From Nymphaea colorata (taxonomy: Eukaryota; Streptophyta; Magnoliopsida; Nymphaeales; Nymphaeaceae), in assembly GCF_008831285.2 (NCBI RefSeq), contig NC_045149.1, positions 13,418,629 through 13,482,628 of the forward strand: 64,000 nt of DNA, given 5' to 3'. The notes under the pieces were generated by a model. That model worked only from the letters and a program-made list of their open reading frames with translations, did not search any database and had not been told where the DNA came from. Shown here piece after piece: positions 9,640 through 21,432 of the stretch (position 1 is its first letter; the number at the start of each line of letters is the position of its first letter). Both the position numbers and the translations under genes were made by a program.

Positions 9640-10310
9640 TTTATATGTATCTTCTCCTCATATAGGTCTTCTTGACAACAAATCTGCTAGGCCATTTTTG
9701 TCGGTTGTTAAATAACTCAATATCGAAATCATATAATCTGATATCATTGACCAAACATCGGATTTCTTTTTTTTACAATCGAATCTTCTAATTTTGTTGA
9801 AAGCCAAAATTTTACTTGTGTATTGTTTGTTCTAACTATGAAATGTGTAAACACAACATAAATTTCAAAATGTAACAATGCATAATATAATGCTTTTAAT
9901 TCTTTCCTATTTATTTCCCATTTAATTTCATTATCTTGGAAGCTTCTTGAACGATATCTGCATAAGTACTTTTATTTAGTGTTCTGATATCTATATTTTA
10001 GTACTGATCGGTAGCTTTTGTTTGATGCATCTATCTCAATTATCCATATGAATTCTTTTGTCTCATCAGGAAATTTTAATTTTGGTAAGTTTTTACAAAA
10101 AGTTTGTATTTTTTGTATGATTTTTTTATTGTCATTCCAATTATATTCAATATTTTTCTTAAGTTTTTGTTGTAATGGTAGACAATATTTTTCTAGATTT
10201 GGTATATATTCTCTTACTTGATTTACTAATACTAAGAATGCTTGAAGTTTCTTTTTAGTATCCAAATCTTTATAGATTCTTATTTTAGAAATGATCTGAT
10301 TCTGCATTTT
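9640..10310 (-). pseudogene. Pararetrovirus RT connection and RNase H domain
   Basis: The minus-strand frame 10307-9972 has the connection-domain pattern after RT and ends with Ile-Glu-Ile-Asp-Ala-Ser, the first RNase H strand. A stop at about 9972 breaks it. The following frame carries Tyr-X-Ser-Arg-Ser-Phe and Asn-Arg-Lys-Glu-Leu-Lys-Ala-Leu (second acidic residue), then a His-Phe-Ile-Val-Arg-Thr-Asn strand in which the third acidic position reads Asn. The order fits Caulimoviridae Pol. Confidence 0.7.
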
Positions 10311-11000
10311 TATTCTTGCTTTATCTATCTCGATTCCTAGGAATTCTATTTGATCATGCTTTCTTTTTATTTAAGGATATTCTTGCTTTTCTTACATAAG
10401 TAATAAAATCTAATAAAAGTTTATAGTGTTCTTCTAAAGTGTGACTGTATAATAGTATATCATCTGTATAGATAACACAGTTCCTTAAACCGCTAAATTG
10501 TTTACCCATAAAGGCTTGATATCTTCTTGGGGCTTTTTTATATCCAAATAGTAATACATTCCACTAATAAAATCCATTGGGTACAGTGAATGCTGTTAAC
10601 TTTTTACTATCATCTTCTAGTTTCAAATGGTAAAAACCGCTCTTGCAATCAAATTTACTGAAATAATTATATCATGAAATTTGTTTTAGTTTTAAGATTT
10701 TGTTGGGTATTGGATAGTTATAAGTTTTGGTTTTTGCATTCTAGTTTCTATAATCTATTACCATTCTTGTTTTTCCATTTTTTTTTGCTGACTATGTTTA
10801 TTAACAATAAATGCTAGACTACTATGTTTTGATTCTGAATAAAAGCTCAGTTATATGCATTTCAACTTCTTTTAAATAATCTGGAACATATTTTAATGGT
10901 GCTTGTTGCACAATTGTGTCTTTATTTATTAATTTTATTTTTACATATGTTTTATGTTTCTCTCAGAATTTCAGTGGATTTTTTTAGTATAGTTTTTCTA
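10311..11000 (-). pseudogene. Pararetrovirus reverse transcriptase remnant
   Basis: Fragments of an RT palm can be followed on the minus strand. The catalytic box Tyr-Thr-Asp-Asp is intact at 10459-10470, followed by the Leu-Glu-Glu-His segment usual in caulimovirus and Gypsy RTs. Upstream parts near 10600-10800 are broken by several stops and shifts. In the virus this enzyme copies pregenomic RNA to DNA in the cytoplasm. Confidence 0.75.
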
Positions 11001-11199
11001 GTTCTTTTTCTATTATTCCTAATTGATTTATCTCAAATATTTCATATCCTATCATGTTAACTTGTTTTCTTTCAAGCTTATGAGTTACATGACTATCTCC
11101 TTTAATCCATGGTGTGTCTTGTTTTAATGTATTTTTTACTATTAATGCTGGTACCTTGTTTTTGCAGGGTGTTGTTGGTGTTAAATGTTTATTTGTTAG

Positions 11200-11470
11200 G
11201 GTTAGTGGTAAGTATCTGTTAAGAAATTCTTGTCCTAATATCATGTTTTTATCTTGTAATCCATTATAAGCATATATTTCTCATATTACTAGTTCTTTAT
11301 CCCATATTTGGATTTTTATGTTTTTAGCTTTTTGTTCTAATATGTTACCTTCTCCATTGAACCCTTTGATTAATAGTTTTGTTTTTTTCCATTTTTTCTT
11401 AAGTAGACAATTTTCTCTAGAGAGATTTATCTATGCACCAGTGTCTATAAAGGGAGTGTAGTATCTATTT
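11200..11470 (-). pseudogene. Pararetrovirus aspartic protease remnant
   Basis: Minus-strand 11445-11434 encodes the active-site Asp-Thr-Gly-Ala in the expected Phe-Ile-Asp-Thr-Gly-Ala context, followed immediately by a TAG stop. The frame then continues, with another stop near 11280, to an Ile-Leu-Gly-X-X-Phe-Leu segment (about 11240-11215) typical of the second half of retropepsins. A Met-initiated frame from 11244 runs to 10984, joining the protease end to the RT. Confidence 0.7.
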
Positions 11471-11527
11471 TGGTATCCTTCTATTATTATCTTAATTAAA
11501 ATATATATAAATTTTTCTTTTTCTATT

Positions 11528-11785
11528 TTAATATGTGTTGTATTCATTATAGCATTTGTCTATTTCCCTATTTATATCATAAGAGTGTTCTTCTGTAAAT
11601 AAGTCAAGCTGTCTTTCTACCCATCTATCTATAACTAATAGTGTTAACTTATCTATGAATTGTTTTACTGTGACTAAAATTCTGAATTTTCTTATTTTTT
11701 CCTTGATTTTTCTTATTTTATTTGTGTGATGCTTTGGGGTTATAGGGCACATATATAATTCTGGTTCTTTAATCTTCTTAGTCAT
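11528..11785 (-). pseudogene. Small pararetroviral ORF between movement protein and protease
   Basis: An 85-codon frame with a basic N-terminal half and an acidic Glu/Asp-rich tail. Its start overlaps the end of the upstream frame by four bases (ATGA-type overlap at 11782-11785), the close packing seen in caulimovirus genomes. It could be a small virion-associated or accessory protein. No recognised motif. Confidence 0.45.
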
Positions 11786-12082
11786 ATTCTAGGTGTAATT
11801 ATTTGCATGTTTTGTGTTTCTATTTTTACTAATTCCTTAGTTATATTGTAATCTGCCATTTTATTTAGCCATTTTGCTCCTAATATAACTTGTGTTTTGT
11901 TATCACTTCTTTGTCTTTGTATCTCAAAAGTTATTCTTATATCTTGCTGTCCTAAGGTTACTAACTTACTCATTAATCCAATACTATCTAGAATGTTTCC
12001 TTGTATGTCTTTGTACATATGACTACTTGGTAAGATCATGTCTAATTTTACCAAATCTGGTGTAATATAATTTTCCTCAGAT
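11782..12082 (-). pseudogene. C-terminal part of a pararetroviral protein, probably movement protein
   Basis: An open minus-strand frame from the border of the Tat element at about 12082 to a stop at 11782. It is truncated by the element, so the true start is missing. The content is hydrophobic with repeated Ile/Leu/Thr strands, compatible with the C-terminal part of the 30K movement protein whose core lies at 1-375, but it has no diagnostic motif. Its place directly before a small ORF and the protease is the main argument. Confidence 0.4.
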
Positions 12083-15000
12083 CCTTTTTCAAGGAGGTCG
12101 AAATGCGAGTCAGCAAAATTCTTTTAAAATTGGGGTTTTGAGAAAATTTTCAAGAGAAAGGGATTCGCCCGTCAGTACGAGGTCCAACCGTTCCTGCCGC
12201 CTTTAACAGGGATAGTTAGACCAAGGACTAAGGATCATTTCGATCATATACAAGTTATTGATGCAAATCCTATATGCCTATGCATTGAGGTTTTGGATTC
12301 AAGAACCGAAATTCATTTTTTTTTGAATAATTGAATTTGAATATTGGGGGGTTTTCAAGCTGGTTTAAAAACATTTGTTTTGGTGTTATTTGAAACACAT
12401 AATTCTTGAGGATTTTGAAGATTTGGAATTGAGTTCTTTGTTGTGAACTCTAGATGATGATGATCATCTTATGTTCAAAATTGATTTCGAACTCTTCTTT
12501 TGTCAAATCATGTGATTTGTAGACTTCATTCTTTTGAAAGAACATAGGTCCAAATTGTTAGAAAACATGTTGTTTTCAAACGTATTTTGGCCAAAAGATT
12601 ATGAATGCATTGCTTGTGTTTTCTTTTGAAGTTAAGTGAGGTTTACAAATTCTCATTGCAATATGACTTGGTCACTTTTTGCAACTTAAATTTGAATCAC
12701 TTAACGTCTTGAGAATGTGCATGTGGTGCTATTGAGTTTGAGTGAAGGTGAATGCATGAAACAGGAAGGGAAACTATATGGAACAATCATTCTTCTCTCT
12801 CTCATAATCCCTCAAGATTCATTCATATGAAACATACATTCTTCACTTTCTCATAATCTCTCAAAGTCTATATTGCACGTCATACAATCTATGGATGAGG
12901 ATTGATTAAAATGTAGGACTTTTATCTATATGTGCTCATTATATGATTAAGCACATGAATTAGAGATGTAGTCCATAAGCTTGAGGCTTGACATAAAATT
13001 ATCAAAATGATGAAAATATATAAGTGATGCCAAGTTCAATCTTTGAAATGGATGGGAGACGTGGATGACATCCACTTTCGTTTCAAAATAGCTAAAAATC
13101 AGACCTTGTGTTGATTTAAATAGCTGAAAATTGACGACATTGATTCCAATAAATATCTTGTTTCTTAGATGGAAATGACAAGTCTTTCAAATAGATTCAA
13201 ATTCTAGATTTCGTAGTAATGAAATCATCAACTCCTTTGGATGATTCTAGGATAATTGGCCTTTCAAATATGTAAATTTTGATATTCTTAAACAAATTCC
13301 TATGAAACATGGTCTGATTTCAACAATATACATACATCTTACGTATGAGTTTGCTGAAATTAAGTAAAAATGAAATGAAAACAATTTCATAGCGTTGCAC
13401 TATGAAAATCAATCAAAATGATCATCCTTCTTAAAAACCAGTTTGGAAACGTATTCCAACCTGATTTTAAGAGAAGAAAAATGATTTTCAACAAGAGATT
13501 GGACACATGTATATATATATATAACAACGTATATATATATATATATACATACCTTACTCTTCAAAATGAAATTTTATCAAGGGACTGCATGACTCATGAA
13601 TCATGATGATTCATGGCTGGGTTATTTTATGTAGGAAGATTGAAAACTTGTTTCAAATCTTCCCTACTACCCTTGATCAATTAAATTGAAAGACATGAAT
13701 CAAAATGACTGTGAATAAGAAAGAAAATAAAATAATGCTCAAGCTTATTCGTCCATCATTTCGCCATGCAAGGGTGGATCACATTCATAAGAACGTATCC
13801 ATCCCTTATAGGCATTTTCATCATACATGGTACAGCAAAATCACTCTCTCACCGTGGGATTCTCTCATGGTAGGGAGTTTAAAATGGTATTAAGTTGGTT
13901 CCTTTGAAAGGGACGTGGCCTTGGGGCCCATTTCAAAATTTGATACTTGGGTTCGTATTTAAGAAAAACCGACATATGCATGCATTATGCATTAACATGT
14001 ACATTGAAGCGTAGGTTTCCCTTAACTGGACATCATTCCCATCTGTAAGCAAATGAAAATAAACCATCCCACGAATTGCTGGAATTAAAATAAATCAACA
14101 ATAAGCTAAAGTAGAAGAGAAGTGAGTTAAAACCACCTACCTTGCGGTCGGTCTTGATGCTTGTCGTTCGTCTTCACTTGTTTTCTAACTCAAGCAATCC
14201 TAAGCAAGAATCCAATCGTGGATTCAAGCTTAGCAAAGTTAGAATAAGAAATAGCTTGCTTGCTGGAATTTGGAGTGGTAAAGAGGGCTTCTCACCACGA
14301 AAATCCTAAGTTTGGGTTCACTTAAGCACCCTAACTTAGCAAAATCAATGGGGAGAATAGAAGAAAGTGAAGAAGAGAATGAGAGAAAAAGGGGAAGAGG
14401 GCTTGGACGAACCTCTTCTTTCTTCCTTGGCTTCTCCCTCCTACCTTCTTGGCTGCAGCAATTTGATAGAATTCTTCAAAATTTCATCCCCCTCCTTGGT
14501 GGCCAAGAGAAGGTTTATATAGAGGAGGAGGTGGGTTCAACCACCTTCTTAACTTACCTTGGGAACTTGCTTAAGACCTTGGGGACTTGTAAAATGAGTT
14601 AAATAGGCTTTAAAGTCTCTAATTGACCATTTCTCAGCCCATTTCCACGAGCTAGGTGGGCTGGGCTAGGTTTGGTCAACATGGGTTCAGACCTAGGTGA
14701 CCATCTTGACTAAAATTTTAGACGAAAATGCCCTTCCACAGGGTATTGCCCTTATTTTGTACTTTTTATTTATTTTTAATTTGAAATCGAGCTTGTAAGG
14801 TTAAAACCTAGTTACTAAGCTCCAAATGCCATTGAATTATGATAATTCAATTTAAATTTTAATAAAATTTGAAAATTTTATCAAATTTGGTTCAAAAAGG
14901 GTATTTTCGTCCAAAACTTGATTGAAACTAGATTTCAACTGAATCAAACTTTTGTTTGAAATATTCAATTTAAATTTGGTATTTGATTCATGTATTTGAA

Positions 15001-15905
15001 AAATTCAAATGTTTATTTGCCTTCCATAAACAAATTTAGGCTTTTTAATCTTAATTTGACCGTAGAAGGGCAAAATTGTCCAAATTGATCAATTTCGACC
15101 AATTGACCAAAGTCCAAGCTCATTTGCGAGTAGTTTGACTTTATTTGAGGTAATTTGATAAATTTTGGTCAAGAAAGCTCTTAATTGAGCTAAATTGTAC
15201 TTTGACTAAGTTTAGTCGAAGTGGGTTTGGTTTGGTCGAAGTTTATTTTCATTCATTAATTGGATCATGAGACAGATTTACGTTTTGACTGTGTTGAGCC
15301 CGTGGTGACCGAACCTAGCTGGAATTGGCACCACATTTGAGTGCATCCGGGTCAAACCTCCTTGGATTAAGTAGGTTAGGTGAGTTTGACCAGTCTAGTA
15401 ATTGTTTCTTTGAAAATGATTTTTTTTCTTTAAGGAGGACCTGGTTAAAGAAGAGAGAGAGACATAATTGTCTCTCTTTTCCTATGTTTCTCCTTTATTT
15501 CTTCTTGAAAATGTCTTTTCTTCAATTAATTTGAGAGAAAATATTTATTTATTTATTATTTTTTTGAAATGGAGGGGGAATGGCCGCTGGGGGCTCTTGA
15601 CCACACGGGCTAGGTGGGGGCCCACACGTGGGTCCCACGTAGCATTCTAGACTAAATTAGATCCAATTCTTGGATCTAAGTCAAAATTTGCAATTTGCAA
15701 TTGGATTTGAATTTCAAATGACATTTGCAATTGGATTTGGACTCGTAATCCTGCATTGGGATTCATGTCTTGGGTTAAATTCACGATTTGAATCTAATTG
15801 TTCTTTAGATTCGAAATTGGCTTTGAAATTGCAAATTTTCACAATTCTTTTGTGAAATTTTCACATTGCTTCAATTTTGATGTGGAAAAATTTGGGGTGT
15901 TAACA
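12083..15905 (-). repeat. 3' LTR of the older Tat element
   Basis: It ends at 15905 with the inverse of TGTTAACACCCC. Its left edge begins at CCTTTTTCAAGGAGG, whereas the other LTR shows TGTTCACACCCCATTC before the same point. An AT microsatellite lies at about 13509-13550. A minus-strand splice-donor-like site lies at about 14140, and a TATA box (complement of TATATAAAC) at about 14516. Short frames inside are not genes. Confidence 0.9.
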
Positions 15906-16193
15906 GATGCCCCTCTTTGCTGTTAAGCTAATTGAATAATTTGCTTAATAGCAAAGATTCACGCACCAAATTTTTGCAAATCGTTTGAAAAATCCATTTT
16001 TCAAATGATGTTGAACCATCCTCGCTCGAGGGGAAATGCTAGGCATAGACCTGAAATAAGAAGATTTTTCTCCATCTCATTGGAGACTTTGTAGAGGAAT
16101 TAATGTTGGTTGAAAAATTTTGCAATGGTGAAAGTTTTTGCATTTGATGCTTGGAGAAATTTGCCCTCGATGCCTTCTAGATCATTGGCAAGT

Positions 16194-16233
<40 letters not shown>

Positions 16234-16985
16234 TTAGTTTTTCACCTTTTCATCTTTGCTTTTGAATTTTGATTTTCTCTTTTTGAGCCACCCTTCACTC
16301 TTGGGGAAAATTCCTCACCACCTCAAAAGCTACTACGGAGTTCCGCCAGTTTGGTGGTTTTGTGTAGTTTGCTTTGTGCAATATCAAGTCTATCGGGCTT
16401 TCTTCTGAACCCTTGTAGCAAGCTTTGGGCCGGTAACTCCTAGACCAGTTGGCCTTAGGGTACCAAATGTAAAACACTCCTCGGGCTTACTTGCTCGAAT
16501 TCAGAAGGCTTTAGGAGACTTAATATAAGCAAAATGTTCATGAATTGCTTTTTAGCTTCACGGCGTAAGCATAGGTCATATGCCCATCCGTGCCTGTTGA
16601 GCTTTGAACCAGAGGAACAACTACACTCACCCCGAGCGCATTGCTCAATTCATTTCGCTTGATAGCTTTTTCTAGCATCTTGCCAAGGTCTTTTAGGTGA
16701 CAAGGCTTTTTCTTGTGGCATCTCATGCTAGACCTTTACAACTGTCGATTGTCGGGACCAACATTAATTGCTATACATTAGTCCCTTAATGTCTGTGAAA
16801 TTTTTTGCATATTTCAAACCGATGCCCTTGCAATTGTCCTCAAGACATGGGCTAAGTTTGAAAGTTTTGATGCATTTTGAAACTTTTTCCTAAGGGATAC
16901 CATGCCCCTTAGTTGGTTCGAAAATTATTACAAATGTGCTTATCAAAGCACAACTATTTTGAAATTTTTGAATTGCAAATTAAAG
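15906..16985 (-). other. Polypurine tract and 3' untranslated region of the older Tat element
   Basis: The complement of AGAGGGGCATC directly borders the LTR at 15906 and is the plus-strand primer. About 1.1 kb without a conserved frame follows before integrase. It holds 36 consecutive T at 16195-16230 (poly-A in element orientation), absent from the younger copy. Confidence 0.7.
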
Positions 16986-18153
16986 TATAGAATTTTTTGA
17001 GATGCAAAGCATTAATTGGATCGGGGATTTTAACCCCATCGGCATCAATCAGCCGATAAGAATTGTGAGGTAGAACCTCCTTGATGACATAAGGTCCTTC
17101 CCAGTTCGGTGCCCATTTTCCTTTAGGTCTACTCCTGAGTGGAACTATGGATCTTAAAACAATATCATTTACCTGAAATTTTCTTTCAATGACTGATTTG
17201 GCATAATGTCGGGCGACTCTCTTACGATAGACTTCAGCATGCTCTGCTGCTTATAGTCGTTTCTCGTCTAAGAGGTCTAATTGAGCAAGTCTCTTTTTTT
17301 GATACTTGCTAATTGGGAGTTCAATGAGAGCAGCAAATTTCATTGCTGGTTTTTGGACATGTAATGGAAGGACAATTTCCGTTCCATATACTAATTATGC
17401 TGGTGTAGCATTGGTGGGTGTTCGAATTGTGGTTCGATACGCCCAAAGTGCATTGTGCATTTTCTCGTGCCAATCTCAGCCTGTTTCAACAGTCCTTTCT
17501 AAGACACAAATCAAAATCTTGTTGGTTGCTTCTGCCTGACCATTACCTTGAGGGTAATATGGGGCAGAGAAGTGATGTTGTATGTTGTGTTTGTGACAGA
17601 GAATGCGCACTTTCTCATTTTTAAAATGAGTACCATTATCAGAAACGATATCATGCAGGATGCCAAATCTACACAAAAGATTTTTGTGAATGAAGGACAC
17701 TACGTGTTGTCCTTCGACTGTTTTTAAAGTGATCGCTTCCACCCATTTGGTGAAGTAATCTGTAGCTGCAAGAAAATACCTGTGTCCATTTGAGGCATGT
17801 GGATTGATCGGATCGACCACGTCGAAGGCCCACATGGAGAATGGCCATGGTGAGCTGACCGAATGAAGGTACGCTGTTGGAGCATGAATTGATTGTGCAT
17901 GCAACTGATATTTGATGCATTTCTTGACAAATTGGTGACAGTCTCTTTGCATTGTGGGCCAATAGTACCCTGCTCTGACTATCTGCTTGACGAGGGTCTG
18001 ATACCCTACATGTCCCCCACAAATTCCTTCATGGGCTTCTTGAATGACTTCTAGTGCCTCATTTGCATCGAGACATCTAGCATATTCTGTGCTGAATCCT
18101 CTTCTGTATAGGATGTCGGCTAAAATGAAATATCTTGAAGACATGTGTCTCAA
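16986..18153 (-). pseudogene. Integrase of the older Tat element
   Basis: From 18153 the frame shows the His/Cys zinc-binding region (about 18050-17910), in which one Cys of the final pair reads Tyr. The D,D,E core follows with Phe-Asp-Val-Val, Ser-Asp-Asn-Gly-Thr-His and Asn-Gly-Gln-Ala-Glu segments. A TGA at 17476 stands where the younger copy has CGA, a typical CpG decay. The C-terminal part with the Trp-Glu-Gly-Pro-Tyr box (about 17110-17090) continues beyond with more stops. Integrase inserts the DNA copy into the chromosome; this one is dead. Confidence 0.88.
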
Positions 18154-18159
18154 AACTCT

Positions 18160-18711
18160 TTACTCTTTTCGAGACATTTCTGGTGGGAGTGTTCCAGTTT
18201 GGAGAAAATCCTTGATGTTATGATACCATGGTGTTTCTTTATTTTCTGCTTGCAACACCTGCTCAGGTATGACAAAAGATGGTTGTTTGAGTCTTCCAAC
18301 TTCAAAAGATCTGATAGATTCTCCAGGTTTGAAGGCAATGGTAGAGCCTAAACTGGCTAAACCGTCTGCTATTGGGTTAAATTCTCTTTTGACATGTAAG
18401 AGTTGATCTTCCTCGAACTGTCTTAAGAGGGAAGTTGCTAACCCTTGATATGGGATCAGTTTCTGATATTTGACTTGCCAATCTCCATTGACCTGACTGA
18501 CAGCTAAGAGAGAATCTCCAAAAATGCGAACTCTCTGCACTTTAAATTTGAGCAACATTTTGAGTCCTTGGATTAGGGCCTCGTACTCTGCCATATTATG
18601 CGTGCAGGAAAAATTCAATTTGAGAGAGTAAGGAATCATTTCCCTTTCTGGTGTAATGAAAAGTATCTCAATGCTTGCCCCTGCTGTGCTCTTAGATCCA
18701 TCAAAGTACAT
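18160..18711 (-). pseudogene. Second (archaeal-type) RNase H of the older Tat element
   Basis: It opens with Met-Tyr-Phe-Asp-Gly-Ser-Lys, then Ala-Glu-Tyr-Glu-Ala-Leu and Gly-Asp-Ser-Leu, the three acidic sites of the extra RNase H found in Tat elements. It aligns codon for codon with 43845-44400. A stop separates it from the frame before it at 18712-18724. Confidence 0.85.
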
Positions 18712-18723
18712 CTCCCAGATCGA

Positions 18724-19254
18724 CTATGGTTCAGTCGTTAAGATTTGCTCATCTGGAAAATCATCATTTGTTCTAATTTCTTCATATAGAGAAAAATCTG
18801 CCAATTGGTCTGCAATTGCTTGCCCCTTGATTGATTTTTGTGACACATATTCCAAATCATATTGCATCAGCAAAACCTGCCACTTTGCTATCCTTCCATT
18901 CAGAAATGGCTGTTCGAGGATATATTTGAGTAGATTAAGTTTGGATAAAATTTTAACTTTGCAAGCCAATAGATAATGCCTTAATTTTTGACACATCCAT
19001 ACCAAGGCTAAGCAAGTTTTTTCCATGTGTGAGTAGTTCTTTTTATACTGCACAAATGTCTTACTGATGTAACAAATGGCATGTTCTATTCGACATCCTT
19101 CTTCATATTGAGCCAAAAATCCACCACAGGTTGAATCGTTTACTGTGATGTAAAGGAGTAGAGGTTTCCCAAAACTGGAGGTTTTAAAATTGGTGGGCAA
19201 AGGAGATACTCTTGATCTTTTCGAATGAGGCTTGACATTCATGTCCCCATTCAA
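18724..19254 (-). pseudogene. First RNase H of the older Tat element
   Basis: A Ty3-type RNase H with Ile-Thr-Val-Asn-Asp-Ser and Tyr-Ser-His-Met-Glu-Lys segments. It overlaps the end of the RT frame because of a frameshift near 19190-19250. The usual Asp-Ala-Ser strand reads Asn-Asp-Ser, as it does in the younger copy. Confidence 0.85.
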
Positions 19255-20413
19255 ATTTGACTCTTTTCCGCAGTAAATGGTTGAAGGGTTCGCATCTTAT
19301 AGCAAGATTAGATATAAACCTTCTGATTGATTGAATTTTGCCTTGCAAGCTACGTAGCTCCTTAAGATTTGTTGGGGGTGACATTTCGATGATCGCCTTT
19401 GCTTTGGAAGGATCCATCTCGATTCCCTTTTTGCTGACCATAAATCCCAAAAGCTTACCGGATTCCACACCAAATACACATTTTTGTGGATTCAATCTAA
19501 GTTTGTATTGTAAGAGTCTATCAAAAACTTGAGCAAGAATGTTGATGTGATTCTCCCTTGTTTTAGACTTAATTAGTAGATCATCTACATATGCATCCAT
19601 GATTTGATGCATTTGGTCATGAAAAATAGCTACCATAGCCCTTTGATATGTTGCCCCAGCGTTCTTCAAACCAAATGGCATTACTGTATAGCAGAAGGTA
19701 CCCCATGGGGTTGTAAATGATGTTTTTGCTTGATCTTGAGCAGCCAACTTAATTTGGTTATAGCCAGAATATCCATCCATAAAGGAGAACATAGCGTGAC
19801 CTGCGGTACTGTCTACCAACAAGTCAATGTTTGGAAGTGGGTAGTCATCCTTTGGTGTAGCCTTATTCAAATCTCTGAAATCGATGCAGAGCCGAATTTT
19901 GCCATTTTTCTTTGGGACTACCACAATGTTTGCTAACCATTCAGGATAGTCGATTGTTCGGATGAACCTTGCCTTTAGTAGGTCTTCCAGGCCTTCCTTA
20001 ACTTGACCCTCAAGACAAGGGTCTAGTTTCCTCAACTTTTGTTTGATTGGCTTGCATTCTGGTTTCAATGGTAGTCGATGCTCGACTAATTTTGTATCAA
20101 GTCCTGACATGTCCTCATAAGTCCATGCAAAGGCTTCTTGATGTTCTTTGAGGAAGTCTATCAACTCTTTTCTTTCTTCTGCTGAAAGACTTGTTCCAAT
20201 TTGCAAAATCTTTGGACTCTCTTCCATGCCAATATTAATTTCCTTAATCGGATCATTAATCAAAGGTGACGGTTGATCTTGTTTTTTCATTTGGATGAAC
20301 TCTGGACATTCTGCCTCAGTGAGTTCTGGATTTATCTCCTTAAAAGCTCTTGATGTTTGATCCTCAGATGTCATCCTAAAGATTATGAAGAAGTTAGATG
20401 AGATTTGAGACAT
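19200..20413 (-). pseudogene. Reverse transcriptase of the older Tat element
   Basis: A 409-codon open frame with an N-terminal spacer, then Val-Val-Pro-Lys-Lys-Asn-Gly-Lys-Ile-Arg, Asp-Tyr-Pro-Leu-Pro, Tyr-Ser-Gly-Tyr-Asn-Gln and the catalytic Tyr-Val-Asp-Asp (about 19580-19591). It is the best preserved part of this copy. The younger copy has two one-base deletions in this stretch that are absent here, so this frame shows the ancestral state. Confidence 0.9.
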
Positions 20414-20544
20414 TGTACATGGAAGTAAATTGTATATGCCATTGCATCTTTGAAGGTATTACAAAATGAAGACACTTGGTCTATTTGGAGTACAATGATA
20501 ACAAAATGACAAAATGATGACTGGATGATGGCGGATTTGATGAT

Positions 20545-21432
20545 TCAAATTGATGGTGAACATCCGCCTATGGTATTGCTCTTGACAAAAGGTACTGACT
20601 TGAATTCTTCCTCAACATCCACTTTTTCATAGCTTTGGCACCCCAAAGCTTGAGTGCCTCGTTGTCCTGTCAAGGTAATTGGCTCCAAAATTCCATTTTC
20701 GTATTTTCCAAGGCCAGTAAACGGTCGGTAGCCATGGCATATGAGCAAATCCAATCCTTTCTCATTCTGACAAAATTTCTTGAATAAAGGATGATTTTTG
20801 TAACTTGCTTCAGGTTTTGTACCCTTTTTTACCCACATTTGTCTTTTTGGTTTTTGAATGGCCAATCTGCTAAGACTTTGAGATATCTTTTCTTCTTTGC
20901 AAACTCGAATACTTGGTACCTCGATTGCATATGTTGGCACCGGAATCATTGGGTGTGCAAGACGATTTTGCCTATCCTCCGCATAGATGGTTATGGAATT
21001 CTCGTTGTGAGTCGATTTGACACACTGATGTAGAGTGGAGGGAACTGCATTGGTAGCATGGATCCATGGCCTGCCAAGCAACAAGTTGAAGGAGGGTTTT
21101 ATATCCACCACATGAAATAAAACCCGATGATACGTGTCAGAAATATTCAAATCCAGACATATACATCCTAGGCATGGTTGTCCTGTCCTGTCATATCCAT
21201 GGATGAAAATTGTGGATGGAGTGTAGTCGGCCTGTCTTATGCTCAACTCACGAGCTGTTTGTTGTGGACAGATGTTCAGGCTTGCTCCACCATCAATTAA
21301 AATGTGGGAGACTCTGGTGCCCCTTGTCTCTACCACTATGTGCAGCGTCGTTGTGCGATGCACCTCCAGTTGGTAGATCTTTATCAGAGAATATGATCGG
21401 ACTATTTTCACATAGTTCAAAAGCCCATTCAT
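20545..21432 (-). pseudogene. Protease domain of the older Tat element
   Basis: The active site reads Ile-Asp-Gly-Gly-Ala (about 21290-21276), with Leu-Leu-Gly-Arg-Pro-Trp-Ile-His downstream and a Gly-Leu-Gly C-terminal region. The frame ends at a TGA behind Pro-Ser-Ile. A frameshift at about 21430 separates it from gag. The younger copy would end at the same place but for its own one-base deletion. Confidence 0.85.

Noticed and set aside
12100-15900. Short frames inside the Tat LTRs (for example 14312-14602, 15325-15855, 34835-35101, 36140-36382, 49341-49583)
   Set aside because: They recur in LTR copies with shifts and without coding bias, and no domain is visible.
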